The notes under the pieces: generated by a model
What the model saw: the letters and a program-made list of their open reading frames with translations, nothing else
Databases searched by the model: none
What the model was told of the DNA's origin: nothing
DNA from: Variovorax guangxiensis
GTDB lineage: Bacteria > Pseudomonadota > Gammaproteobacteria > Burkholderiales > Burkholderiaceae_C
NCBI RefSeq assembly: GCF_003952165.1
Contig: NZ_RXFT01000007.1
Location: 283,758-347,757 of the forward strand
Direction of reading: 5' to 3'
DNA length: 64,000 nucleotides
Shown here: in pieces, positions 9,401-16,886 of the stretch
Position numbering within the stretch: position 1 is the first letter of the stretch
Layout: every line of letters begins with the position of its first letter
Position numbers and translations under genes: made by a program

Positions 9401-12400
9401 ACCGCGCCCTGAGGGCCCGGCAGAAGGAGGTGGCAGCGATCCGCCTTGAGATCCGCAACCAGGTATCCCGCGAGGTGATGGCGCAGCCTGTGTACCAGGC
9501 GTGGCAGTTCCTAACCGGCAAGCAGAACAGGATTGCCCCCGGCACCGTGGCGACCGAGAACGTCGACACCGTGCAGGAATCCGGCCGGCTGCGCACATCG
9601 CTCGTGAAGGAGATGGATGAGTTCTCTGCCGAGACGCTGAAGCAGCGCCGCATGCTGAGCGAGAAGGACGGCATGCACCCCGACATCGTGGCCGAGCTGT
9701 TCGGCTATCCCTCGGGCCAGGACCTGATCGTCGCGCTGGCAGCCGCCGAAAGCCCGAATGTCGAGATCGACACCATCACCGACCAGCGCATGCTCGAGCA
9801 GCACGGCGACATTGCCAGCCGACAGGCGCTGGAGCGCGCGGCCGAGGAGGCGATCCACAACGAGGTGCGCGCCCGGGTGATTGCGACCGAGTTGAAGGCA
9901 CTGGCCAAGGCCACGAGCGTGCGCGAGTCCAGCGACAGCCTCTACACCGGCGGCACCGTCGACGTGATGGCGCGCGCGGCGCGCGAGTACGCGGCCCAGG
10001 TGGTAGCGCGCCAGAAGCTCAAGGACCTCCGGCCGGCGCAGTACACCGCCGCCGAGGCCCGCAGCGCCAAACTTGCCGTCGAGTCGCTGGGCAACACCGC
10101 CGAAGCTGCGATGCACAAGCGCAACCAGCTGGTGAACAACTTCGCCGCGAAGGCCGCTTTTGAGGCCCAGGCCGAGATCACCCAGGCGAACGAGTTCTTC
10201 AAGAAGGTGATGAAGGGCACGGGCGAGAAGGTGAGCAAGACGCGCGACTTCGGCATGGTGCAGGCGGCCCGCGCCATCCTGGCCGAGTACGGCATCGGCA
10301 CCAAGGGCGAGTCGGCCCTGAAGTACCTCGACTCGGTGGCGCAGGACGACCCGGGCATGCACGCCGTGCTGCGCGACAAGATCGACGCGCTGACTGCCAA
10401 CGCCAAGCCGGCCGGCGAGATGACCGTGGATGAGTTCCGCGGCTTGGTTGAGGAGATTCAGGGCCTCTGGTACATGGCCAAGCGGTCGCGCCAGGTCGAG
10501 ATCGATGGGCAGCTGCTGGAGCGCTCGGCTATCCAGAACGATCTGGTGACGCGCCTGCACGAGATCGGCGTGCCTGCGCGCGTGCCTGGCGAGGGTCAGG
10601 CCGTGACGAATGCCGAGCGCAACCTGACGCGGCTGCAGACGTTGCAGGCCGCGCTGCGCCGCGTGGAGTCGTGGGTCGGGGTGAAGGATGGCACGCAGGC
10701 CATGGGCCCGTTCCGCCGCTACATCTGGCAGCCGGTGAAGGAGGCGGCCGACGCCTACCGCGCGGACAAGGCCAAGTACATCAAGCAGTACAAGCAGCTG
10801 CTCGAAACCGTGGACCTGGGAAAGTCGCGCATCGCGGCGCCCGAGCTGGGCTACACCTTCGGTTTCTCCCGCGGCGGCAGTGGCAAGCAGGAGATCCTGC
10901 ACGCCATCCTGCACACAGGCAACGAGAGCAACAAGCGCAAGCTGCTGCTCGGCCGCGGGTGGGCGACCGAGAACGAAAACACGCATGAGATCGATACCTC
11001 GCGCTGGGATGCCTTCGTCGCCCGGATGATCGCCGAGAAGGTGCTGACCAAGGCCGACTTCGATTTCGCACAGGGCGTCTGGGATCTGCTGGAGAGCACC
11101 AAGGCGCTGGCGCAGAAGGCGCACCGGGACGTGTTCGGGCGCTACTTCGACGAGGTGACTGCCACCGAGTTCACCAACGAGTTCGGCACCTACCGCGGCG
11201 GCTATGTGCCGGCGATGATGGATTCGGAAGTGGTGAAGGACCAGGCTACCCGTGCGCTGCAGGAGGACGAAAACCAGACCATGGCCTATGCCTTCCCCAG
11301 CACCAGCAAGGGCTTCACCAAGGCCCGCGTCGAGCACAACAAGCCGCTGCTGCTGGACCTGCGCACGCTGTCGAGCCACATCGACAAGGTGCTGTTGTTC
11401 TCTCACATGGAGCAGCCGATCCGCGACGTGCGCAAGGTGCTGACCAGCAAGGACGTGTCCGAGCCGCTGCATCGCATCGATCCGCAGGCATTCGATGGGC
11501 TGCTCACGCCCTGGTTGAATCGCGCCGCGCGCCAGACCATCGAGACGAAGGTGCCCGGCGACAACGGCACCATGCGCTTCTTCTCAAAGCTGCGCCAGCG
11601 CGCCGGCCTGGCCGCCATGTTCGTCAACGTGTCGAACGCCGCGCAGCAGATCACTGGCTTCAGCCTGGCAGCCGTGAAGGTGCGCCCGAAGTACCTGCTG
11701 AGCGCCATGGGCAACTACCTGATCGCGCCGCGGCAGATGTCCAAGACCGTTGCCGAAAGCTCGGTCTACATGGCGACCCGCATGGACAACGAGGTGGCGG
11801 CGATGACCGACGCCATCGACCAGATCCTGCTGAATCCGAACGTCTACGAGAAGGCGCAGAACTGGACGGCAAAGCACGCCTACTTCATGCAGTCGGCCGT
11901 CGACAACGTCATGGGGCCGATCATCTGGACTGGCGCCTACAACCAGGCGCTCGAGCAAGGCCACAGCACGAAGGATGCCGCGCGCCTGGCCGACTCCGCC
12001 ATCCGCGAAACGCAGGGCTCCACGCTCGCGGAGGACGTGTCCCGCATCGAGACGGGCAATGCCTTCGTGCGCATGTTCACGCAGTTCGCGGGCTACTTCA
12101 ACATGCAGGCGAATCTGCTTGGCACGGAATTTTCCAAGGCCTATCACGAGTTGGGCCTACGCAAAGGGATGGGGCGTGGCCTCTACGTCTTCATCCTGGG
12201 CTACCTGGTGCCCAACATGATGGCGGAACTGATCGCGCAGGCATTCAAGGGTGGCCCAGACGACGAGGACAAGGACGGCAGCACGCTGGATGACTGGATC
12301 AAGTCCGTGGTGATTCTCGGCAATGTGAAAACCTCGCTAGCGATGGTGCCTGGCGTTGGGCAACTGGCAAATGCCGGCATCGCCACCTTCGTCACAAAGA

Positions 12401-12699
12401 CGCCAGCTGACGATCGGATCACGACATCGCCTGCAATTAGCATGGCTGAGAGCGCTGTCGTGGGCAATATCAAGACGATCAAGCAGCTGATCGAGAATGG
12501 CGAGGTGGACAACGGGCGGCGCGCGGTGCGCGACCTAGCCACCCTGATCTCGCTGACGACCGGCCTGCCGGCCTCGGCCATTGCGCGGCCGCTGGGGTAC
12601 GCGGTTGGTACTAGCGAAAACAAAATCGCGCCCACCGGCCCAGTTGACACCGTGCGCGGGCTGGTCACAGGAACACCAAGCCCGGAATCCAAGCGATGA
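6460..12699 (+). CDS. Giant polyvalent internal virion protein with HEXXH motif (2079 residues)
   Basis: The largest gene of the window; its ATG shares one base with the preceding TGA. The N-terminal 450 residues are Ala-rich, with hydrophobic stretches (about residues 225-280) that could cross a membrane. A centre segment contains FLHESGHFFLEVQADLAA, an HEXXH zinc-peptidase signature at His786, Glu787 and His790. Residues 800-1400 are mostly long charged helices. The C-terminal part (about 1700-1960) contains RFFSKLRQRAGLAAMFVNVS and GNAFVRMFTQFAGYFNMQAN, resembling the large polyvalent protein-associated domain LPD38. Polyvalent proteins travel with phage or plasmid DNA into the new host and carry several activities. 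Which parts are enzymatically live is unknown; the motif is seen, the function is inferred. Confidence 0.75.
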   Translation: MADNFDAAAAVDRYLSGAAPTPETTLRASLQDAVGQNPDQAADWRRTAATIGVPIDTAQALPDWAKQQKALAGIDTSALAAMNPVTTSFLSDPTNAAIAHDDTENMGLIETLANSFRRGVPGLQQVLSATALRSNVGALEQFDAIAARIDAGEKPTSIRAADDPMGVAFMTPEQRAKFRASITTPIGGNIASVVQTQKERQAIPSPAVVDQVMKAETFKQAISAFMTDPVKFIASIGPESMVTNAPGLVAAIPAGMTGGPAAAAATLGTGSFITDYGSTIVEALTKAGVDVTKPEQVQAAVADPAIMNSVISQAIAHAAVVGTFDALSGGVASKLALPKGVATKLALKPVTRELANVAAQVPIQGALGAAGEAGGEIAAGQKLDPGNILAEFVGEAFTAPAEIASIATTQVRERIAEGRAAEAAAARIETLTKLVEASKLRERDPETFKAFVDQVAEGGDTPSELYINAEALANTLNQSGITMTELQALAPSVATQMQAENFVPGADLRIPVSELLAAPSEISATLVDHLRTSPEAMSRAEAGEFLKAQGEAIRTEVEAALSKREERDAFQASVNLARDHFKAELDLAGRFRPEVNEAYAQMLGNFYATQAQRAGMALPEFMQKYQLQVTGKTPARGQTLEQGASTIIGREDFLAMPADANGARSMDDFSDQTVARVEKAISAGQTVTLYADGKPQNIVAVSRGMMQDDKGQRWGLLMLASDTNGSNRIELGAAPSSSSATVGRASAPTAPVARHPRATLSFGEDITQAPSVIALLEGADLSSFLHESGHFFLEVQADLAARIQGKIADGDTVTAGERQVVDDMNTALKSFGIEGSPTETPLAQWQNMTLEEKRDHHEAFARSFEQYAMEGKAPSQALAGVFQRFRAWLVSVYKTLASLNVKLTDDVRAVMNRMLATDEAIQQAQDARNMGPLFESAERAGMTPEEYADYQALGQRATDTADAELSQRLLKDMKWMSGARDRALRARQKEVAAIRLEIRNQVSREVMAQPVYQAWQFLTGKQNRIAPGTVATENVDTVQESGRLRTSLVKEMDEFSAETLKQRRMLSEKDGMHPDIVAELFGYPSGQDLIVALAAAESPNVEIDTITDQRMLEQHGDIASRQALERAAEEAIHNEVRARVIATELKALAKATSVRESSDSLYTGGTVDVMARAAREYAAQVVARQKLKDLRPAQYTAAEARSAKLAVESLGNTAEAAMHKRNQLVNNFAAKAAFEAQAEITQANEFFKKVMKGTGEKVSKTRDFGMVQAARAILAEYGIGTKGESALKYLDSVAQDDPGMHAVLRDKIDALTANAKPAGEMTVDEFRGLVEEIQGLWYMAKRSRQVEIDGQLLERSAIQNDLVTRLHEIGVPARVPGEGQAVTNAERNLTRLQTLQAALRRVESWVGVKDGTQAMGPFRRYIWQPVKEAADAYRADKAKYIKQYKQLLETVDLGKSRIAAPELGYTFGFSRGGSGKQEILHAILHTGNESNKRKLLLGRGWATENENTHEIDTSRWDAFVARMIAEKVLTKADFDFAQGVWDLLESTKALAQKAHRDVFGRYFDEVTATEFTNEFGTYRGGYVPAMMDSEVVKDQATRALQEDENQTMAYAFPSTSKGFTKARVEHNKPLLLDLRTLSSHIDKVLLFSHMEQPIRDVRKVLTSKDVSEPLHRIDPQAFDGLLTPWLNRAARQTIETKVPGDNGTMRFFSKLRQRAGLAAMFVNVSNAAQQITGFSLAAVKVRPKYLLSAMGNYLIAPRQMSKTVAESSVYMATRMDNEVAAMTDAIDQILLNPNVYEKAQNWTAKHAYFMQSAVDNVMGPIIWTGAYNQALEQGHSTKDAARLADSAIRETQGSTLAEDVSRIETGNAFVRMFTQFAGYFNMQANLLGTEFSKAYHELGLRKGMGRGLYVFILGYLVPNMMAELIAQAFKGGPDDEDKDGSTLDDWIKSVVILGNVKTSLAMVPGVGQLANAGIATFVTKTPADDRITTSPAISMAESAVVGNIKTIKQLIENGEVDNGRRAVRDLATLISLTTGLPASAIARPLGYAVGTSENKIAPTGPVDTVRGLVTGTPSPESKR

Positions 12700-14486
12700 C
12701 TGTATCTGCAACAACGCGCAAAGCCGGACCATACGCAGGCAATGGTGTCGGAACCATTTTCACGTTCAGCTTCAAGGTCTTCGCGAAGGCCGATGTGGCT
12801 GTGGTTCTCACAGATTCCAATGGAGTTGCCACCACCCTGGTGCTGGACTCCGACTACAGCGTCCTATTGAATGCCGATCAGGATTCAAATCCTGGCGGGT
12901 CAATCACTTATCCTGCTCTGGTCGGGCCAGCGCCGCTCCCGATCGGATCGACGCTGACCATGATCGGTGGGCTGCCCTACGACCAGAACACTGACATCAC
13001 CAACGCCGGCAGATTCCTTCCGCAAGTTATCGAGGATGCGCTCGATAAGGTCACCATCCTTACGCAGCAGCTGAAGGAGATCACCAGTCGAACACTGCAG
13101 GCTGCGGTTGGGACCACGGTTTCCCTCATCTTCCCGGCGCCCAGTTCTGGAAAATTCATCAAGTGGCGTTCTGACCTTCTGGGACTTGAGAACGCCGATG
13201 CTGGCACCGATTCGATGGTGCTGCAGGGCTTGCTGGCCGATGCCGTAGACCCTCTGCACGGTTCGCAGATGGTAGGCACGCGGGTCCCCGGGATTGGTGC
13301 GGTCGGCCGAAACGTTTCCACCAAGCTCGCTGATTCTGTCAGTGTTCTCGACTTTGGCGCTGTTGGTGATGGCGTCACAAACGATAAGTCGAAGTTCGAC
13401 TCAGCGATGGTGGGGCGTTCAGGGCAACCAGTCACGATGCCAGGGGATCGCGCCTTTCTGTTGGCATCGACGCTTGCCAACAACGGTACGCTTTCCTGGC
13501 CGCGCGGCTTCTACTCCAACACCACCAACACTGACCCGCTGGATTGGTCAAAACTGCGCCCTGCTCAGGCGATGACATGGGGCAGTGGTGGGCGTGCGAA
13601 TCTCATGGTGCTGAACTCCAATTTCGGGGAGCACGAGCTTTACAACGCTGTCTATCCAGGTGTAATCCACTTCAGCAATCTGAGCAGTGTCGCGGAAATT
13701 GCCCCTGGCTCCACGATCTATCACACAGCCGCGATAACGGGAGCGATCAAGGCCAGCGCGCCTGCTTCCGGCATCAATGGCAATGGCGTGGCGCTGTACG
13801 GCCTTGGCACGGCAGAGGTGAACAATGCTGCGCTCTGGGGTGTTAACACGCTGCTGCAGGATTCGTCGACCAGGGTTGCGGGCACTGGCACTGGCCGCGT
13901 GCTAACAGGCGCTGAATTCGACTTCAACATCATGAATCCTGGCACGCAGGTCATTGGTGTTTCGGTTGGTGGCAATTCGCTGTCGCAGCCCACGAACGCC
14001 AATGCCTTTTTGGTGAACACGCTGAGCCAAGCGCTCGGCTTCCGCTGGACCACTGGGTTTTTCTCGCTCGATGGGTGCGCAAACAATGCGCTTGCAGTGG
14101 GTGCGTTGAACACGTCTGGCGTGAACGTACCCTCGCAGCAAATCCTCTTCTCGCATTTTGACAATGCTGGAGTGAAGAGGCCTGCGACGTTCGCCCTGTA
14201 TCCGGGCGGTGCCAGCGCGCCCGACGATGCATACCTTGTCATCAATGGCACGACCCGCGTGAGCCTGTCCATCACGAACGGCGATCTGTTGCTCAACTCC
14301 GGTCGGCATGTGGTGATCGATGGCGCCACTGTCCTGTCGAATCGAGTCAGTGGGTGGGGGCTTCCCACGGGCACCCTGAATCGGGGGACGTTCGATCAGA
14401 GCTCAGTGACCCTTCCTCAACTCGCCCAGCGCGTTGCTGCGCTGATCACCGATCTTTACAACGGCCACGGCCTCATCGGAGTCTGA
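12696..14486 (+). CDS. Phage tail fibre/tail spike protein
   Basis: A 596-residue protein starting in an ATGA overlap. Residues 1-140 match the T7 gp17-type N-terminal attachment module (GNGVGTIFTFSFKVFAKADV, then LPYDQNTDITNAGRFLPQVIE and a helix ending near residue 138), which anchors the fibre to the tail. Residues 215-230 (SVLDFGAVGDGVTND) are the signature with which pectate-lyase-type beta-helix tail spikes begin, and the following 350 residues are Gly/Asn/Ser/Thr-rich beta sequence. The C-terminus ends in a short helical segment. It should bind, and perhaps cut, surface polysaccharide. Codon use is more AT-rich than the rest of the operon, as is usual for exchangeable receptor-binding genes. 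Confidence 0.82.
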   Translation: MTVSATTRKAGPYAGNGVGTIFTFSFKVFAKADVAVVLTDSNGVATTLVLDSDYSVLLNADQDSNPGGSITYPALVGPAPLPIGSTLTMIGGLPYDQNTDITNAGRFLPQVIEDALDKVTILTQQLKEITSRTLQAAVGTTVSLIFPAPSSGKFIKWRSDLLGLENADAGTDSMVLQGLLADAVDPLHGSQMVGTRVPGIGAVGRNVSTKLADSVSVLDFGAVGDGVTNDKSKFDSAMVGRSGQPVTMPGDRAFLLASTLANNGTLSWPRGFYSNTTNTDPLDWSKLRPAQAMTWGSGGRANLMVLNSNFGEHELYNAVYPGVIHFSNLSSVAEIAPGSTIYHTAAITGAIKASAPASGINGNGVALYGLGTAEVNNAALWGVNTLLQDSSTRVAGTGTGRVLTGAEFDFNIMNPGTQVIGVSVGGNSLSQPTNANAFLVNTLSQALGFRWTTGFFSLDGCANNALAVGALNTSGVNVPSQQILFSHFDNAGVKRPATFALYPGGASAPDDAYLVINGTTRVSLSITNGDLLLNSGRHVVIDGATVLSNRVSGWGLPTGTLNRGTFDQSSVTLPQLAQRVAALITDLYNGHGLIGV

Positions 14487-14488
14487 AA

Positions 14489-14692
14489 TTGTCAGCGCCA
14501 GTCGATTCCATTCAAGAGCCTTTTGCGCCTCTGTCACAGGATCTTTCCGAGGCGGAAGTGCTGAAGATGAAGAACACTGAACTGCAGCGCCAACTGATTC
14601 AAGTGCAACGCGCATATCTGCAGCTCCAGAACCAAATGGCAGTCCTGCAGATGGAAAAGCTCGACGTCTTGGAAAAGACGCTGGGCGAATAG
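14489..14692 (+). CDS. Small phage coiled-coil protein (67 residues)
   Basis: I place the start at TTG 14489, because GGAG at 14478-14481 lies seven bases upstream and the frame then runs without gap to 14692. An internal ATG near 14567 would give only about 40 residues. The product has an acidic Pro-rich N-terminus and a heptad-like Leu/Gln-rich helix (NTELQRQLIQVQRAYLQLQN) that should form a coiled coil. It lies between the tail fibre and the lysis genes. It may be a fibre chaperone or a lysis accessory protein; neither can be decided from sequence. Confidence 0.55.
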   Translation: MSAPVDSIQEPFAPLSQDLSEAEVLKMKNTELQRQLIQVQRAYLQLQNQMAVLQMEKLDVLEKTLGE

Positions 14693-14711
14693 TGCGGTCT
14701 GGGAGGCGCGC

Positions 14712-15005
14712 ATGACCCAAGAAACCCAGCCTGGCGAACTGCCTCGCGTCACGCGCGTGATCGACATGAAGCTGCCACTCACGTGGCTGCTGGGCGTCGG
14801 CTTCATGATCATCGCCGGCGGCTTCGGTCTGTACCACCAGATTGGGAGCCAGGGCGAGAAGCTGAACGAGGTGAAGGACCAGATCAAGGCCCTCCAGATT
14901 GCAGTGAACTCTGGCAACAGCCAGTCGACCACGCTGGCCGGCGAGATCGCAATCCTGCGCTTCCGGGTGGAGACGCTGGAGTCGGACAAGAGGAGGGCGC
15001 AATGA
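14712..15005 (+). CDS. Small membrane protein of the lysis cassette (holin or i-spanin candidate)
   Basis: A 97-residue protein with one clear membrane segment at about residues 22-42 (LPLTWLLGVGFMIIAGGFGL), a cytoplasmic N-terminus of about 20 residues and a periplasmic helix with heptad pattern to the C-terminus (EIAILRFRVETLESDKR). A GGGAGG ribosome site lies upstream. One membrane span plus a periplasmic coiled coil is the layout of inner-membrane spanins, but no overlapping outer-membrane lipoprotein gene is present to complete a spanin pair, so a holin-like or antiholin role is equally possible. It overlaps the endolysin gene by four bases (ATGA). Confidence 0.55.
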   Translation: MTQETQPGELPRVTRVIDMKLPLTWLLGVGFMIIAGGFGLYHQIGSQGEKLNEVKDQIKALQIAVNSGNSQSTTLAGEIAILRFRVETLESDKRRAQ

Positions 15006-15511
15006 CCAATCAGCCTATGCACTTGGCAGACGTGATCGCCAAGATTCTCAACCCAGGGCTCGCCATGTTGCCGATGGCGATGGACACGCCTCGCGCGCGC
15101 CTCATGCTGCTCACGATCGGCCGGCAGGAATCGAAGTTCAAGGACCGGGCCCAAGTGCTCACCGGTGGCGGCAAAGGGCCTGCGCGCGGCTTCTGGCAGT
15201 TCGAGCAGGGTGGAGCGGTCAAAGGCGTCATGAACCATCCGGCCACGTGTGAACATGCGCGGCGCGTGTGCGATGAGCGCGGCGTGCCATGGGACCGCGC
15301 AGCGATCTGGGCAGCGCTTGAGCAGGACGATCTGCTGGCCTGCGCCTTCGCGCGCCTGAATCTCTGGTGGGCGCCTGGCGCGCTGCCGGAGATCGGTGAC
15401 AGCGCCGCGGCGTGGAAGCTTTACGCCGATGTGACATGGCGCCCTGGCAAGCCTCATCCCGAGACTTGGCAGGGCTACTACAACGAGGCGCGTGCAGCGC
15501 TAGGAGTTTGA
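15002..15511 (+). CDS. Phage endolysin, lytic transglycosylase-like
   Basis: A 169-residue protein translated from ATG 15002 in an ATGA overlap with the membrane protein before it. The stretch MLLTIGRQESKFKDRAQV followed by GPARGFWQFEQGG resembles the ExS...G.WQF core of SLT/goose-type lysozyme folds, with Glu43 as candidate acid. It has no signal peptide, so it would need the neighbouring holin to reach the wall. Size and location (between two small membrane proteins, at the end of the late operon) fit an endolysin. The assignment is by motif and context. Confidence 0.65.
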   Translation: MTNQPMHLADVIAKILNPGLAMLPMAMDTPRARLMLLTIGRQESKFKDRAQVLTGGGKGPARGFWQFEQGGAVKGVMNHPATCEHARRVCDERGVPWDRAAIWAALEQDDLLACAFARLNLWWAPGALPEIGDSAAAWKLYADVTWRPGKPHPETWQGYYNEARAALGV

Positions 15512-15513
15512 TC

Positions 15514-15930
15514 ATGGGCGCACTTCTCTCCCTCATCCCCGTCTTCTCGCAGCTGCTGGACAAGATCCTGCCCGACAAGACCGCCGCCGACGCTGCGAAG
15601 CTGAAGCTGGTCGAAATGGCCCAGCAGGGCGAACTCGCTCAGCTCCAGGCTGACACCGCCATTGCGACGGCGCAGACCGAGATCAACAAGGTGGAGGCAT
15701 CCAGCACGCGCCTGTTCGTGGCGGGCTGGCGGCCGTTCGTCGGCTGGATCTGTGGCTTCGCGGTTGGCTTCAAGTTCATCGGCGGACCCGCGCTCTTCAT
15801 GGTGGCCCAGGCCATCGGGCATCCGGTCGAGCTGCCGGTGATCGAGACTTCCGAACTGTGGCCGCTGCTGCTGGGCATGCTGGGCCTTGGTGGCCTGCGC
15901 ACCGTCGAGAAAGTCAAGGGCGCTGCTTGA
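15514..15930 (+). CDS. Holin of the 3TM type (GTA_holin_3TM family)
   Basis: A 138-residue protein preceded by TAGGAG. It has an amphipathic N-terminus, a helical linker (DKTAADAAKLKLVEMAQQGE) and then membrane segments at about residues 72-90, 91-103 and 115-128. The stretch STRLFVAGWRPFVGWICGF and the closing LLLGMLGLGGLRTVEKVKG are hallmarks of the 3TM holin family also found in gene transfer agents. It should form the inner-membrane hole that times lysis and releases the endolysin encoded just upstream. Its 3' end overlaps the leftward gene behind it by 17 bases. Confidence 0.82.
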   Translation: MGALLSLIPVFSQLLDKILPDKTAADAAKLKLVEMAQQGELAQLQADTAIATAQTEINKVEASSTRLFVAGWRPFVGWICGFAVGFKFIGGPALFMVAQAIGHPVELPVIETSELWPLLLGMLGLGGLRTVEKVKGAA

Positions 15931-16327
15931 GCACCCCAGCCATCACCCTGATGGCCTCCTCCGCGCTCTCCGCGAGCGTGACGGCCCCGGCCAGCCCGGG
16001 CGCCAGCTTCTGCGCCCCATAGCCCACCACAGGCACGCCGCGGGCCGCAGCTACCCCCACTTCGAAGACTGTTCCCGAATCCGGCTCCTCGCCGCGGAAG
16101 GGCGCCAGGTTCGCCACCACGCCGTCGGCGGCGCGCAGCTTCGCCATGTTGGCGTCGTAGATCGCCTGGGCTGACGTGGCGTCGACCTCGCCATCAAAGG
16201 GCGACAGAGCCTCGAGCCCGTGCCTCTCGCAGACCGCAGCGAGCATGGCGAAGTGCTGCTCGGCGTCTGGTCGGAAGACGTCAGGGCCGGCAAGGTAGAC
16301 GCGGGGGCGGGTGGGCATGGGCGCCAT
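15914..16327 (-). CDS. Nucleoside 2-deoxyribosyltransferase-like protein (prophage accessory gene)
   Basis: A 137-residue protein of the nucleoside 2-deoxyribosyltransferase fold. RVYLAGPDVF (about residues 9-18) is the phosphate/sugar-binding loop, and APFRG plus DSGTVFEVG (about 75-91) carry the catalytic Glu, near residue 89. Family members swap or hydrolyse bases on deoxynucleosides or nucleoside phosphates. I chose the ATG at 16327, one base after the stop of the upstream gene and four bases behind a GGAG; the ATG at 16318 is possible. It is transcribed against the late operon and sits at the phage end, as lysogenic accessory genes do. Base salvage and a role in modified-nucleotide metabolism are both possible. 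Confidence 0.75.
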   Translation of the reverse strand: MAPMPTRPRVYLAGPDVFRPDAEQHFAMLAAVCERHGLEALSPFDGEVDATSAQAIYDANMAKLRAADGVVANLAPFRGEEPDSGTVFEVGVAAARGVPVVGYGAQKLAPGLAGAVTLAESAEEAIRVMAGVLKQRP

Positions 16328-16328
16328 G

Positions 16329-16673
16329 CTACTCCGACCCATTCCGCTCCACCGGCACCACCAGCCAGACCTGCCGGTGTTCCCAGACCTTCTGCAGGCC
16401 GTCAATGAACTCGGCATGGAGTTCTGTCCCCGAAAGAAGGAATCCTGCGCCCTTGTAGGGCACGATTACGGGGTCTGTGATCCGCCCGCGGCCGGCCATC
16501 TGTGCCGTGCCGTAGCTCACGTAGAGACTGGCCTCGACGATGTTGCGCCCCGAGTTGTTCTTGTCCCGGTCGGATTCGAGGATGGTGATGGTGTAGCGCC
16601 CAGGCGGGTCGCGCTCTGCGGGCTTGAGGCGCAGACCCTGGCGCATCAGGAAGGTGACTTCGGCGAAGAACAT
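16329..16673 (-). CDS. Hypothetical protein (prophage accessory gene), 114 residues
   Basis: I do not recognise this protein. From ATG 16673 it reads MFFAEVTFLMRQGLRLKPAE and continues as a mixed alpha/beta sequence with no signal peptide and no membrane span. The stretch around DRDKNNSGRNIVEASLYVSYG followed by GRGRITDPVIVPY suggests a small beta-barrel or binding domain. The frame is open a further 57 bases upstream, but no ribosome site decides the start. Its stop is one base from the start of the deoxyribosyltransferase-like gene, so the two are translated together and probably act together. Confidence 0.5.
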   Translation of the reverse strand: MFFAEVTFLMRQGLRLKPAERDPPGRYTITILESDRDKNNSGRNIVEASLYVSYGTAQMAGRGRITDPVIVPYKGAGFLLSGTELHAEFIDGLQKVWEHRQVWLVVPVERNGSE

Positions 16674-16759
16674 GGCGAAAGCGGAACGCCTTGCGGAATG
16701 GATGCGGAATGGCGTGCCACATGTCAGCAAGCACTAGCGCCCGCCACGACGTAAATCCG

Positions 16760-16844
16760 TGGTGCCCGGGGCCGGAATCGAACCGGCACGCCTTGCGGCG
16801 GGGGATTTTGAGTCCCCTGCGTCTACCAATTTCACCACCCGGGC
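16760..16844 (-). tRNA. tRNA-Leu (anticodon CAA)
   Basis: On the minus strand the sequence runs from GCCCGGG (5' acceptor) through GGTGAAATTGGTAGAC (D arm), an anticodon stem GGGGA/TCCCC enclosing loop CTCAAAA, a variable arm, GGTTCGATTCC (T arm) and CCCGGGC-A-CCA. The acceptor stem pairs over all seven positions, the loop gives anticodon CAA, the D-loop and variable arm are class II as in tRNA-Leu, and CCA is encoded. Its 3' end faces the prophage, so it is the likely integration target. Confidence 0.96.
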
Positions 16845-16886
16845 AGGGTTCTGAACGAAGCCCAAAATTATGGCACAGTGGCTGGC

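Larger units (their letters stand above)
1..16750. mobile_element. Prophage, right-hand structural and lysis part (podovirus-like)
   Basis: A continuous block of phage genes fills this stretch: tail adaptor, tail nozzle, internal virion proteins, tail fibre, lysis genes, then two leftward accessory genes. Rightward genes are packed with 1 to 11 base overlaps, as in a single late transcript. Base composition is visibly lower in GC than the flanking chromosome, mainly in the tail nozzle and tail fibre genes. The block stops next to the 3' end of a tRNA-Leu gene, a common integration site. No capsid, terminase, integrase or repressor lies in view, so the element continues left beyond the window. 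The right border is inferred from the tRNA and from the change of gene content; the matching left att copy cannot be seen here. Confidence 0.88.

Noticed and set aside
4166..12147. Several long leftward open frames opposite the virion genes
   Set aside because: The rightward genes carry domain motifs and tight overlaps; the antisense translations are low-complexity and lack ribosome sites.
12696..14486. Possible diversity-generating retroelement acting on the tail fibre gene
   Set aside because: No reverse transcriptase gene and no template/variable repeat pair were seen nearby.
16329..16760. Integrase gene next to the tRNA
   Set aside because: The two leftward genes there show no tyrosine or serine recombinase motifs.
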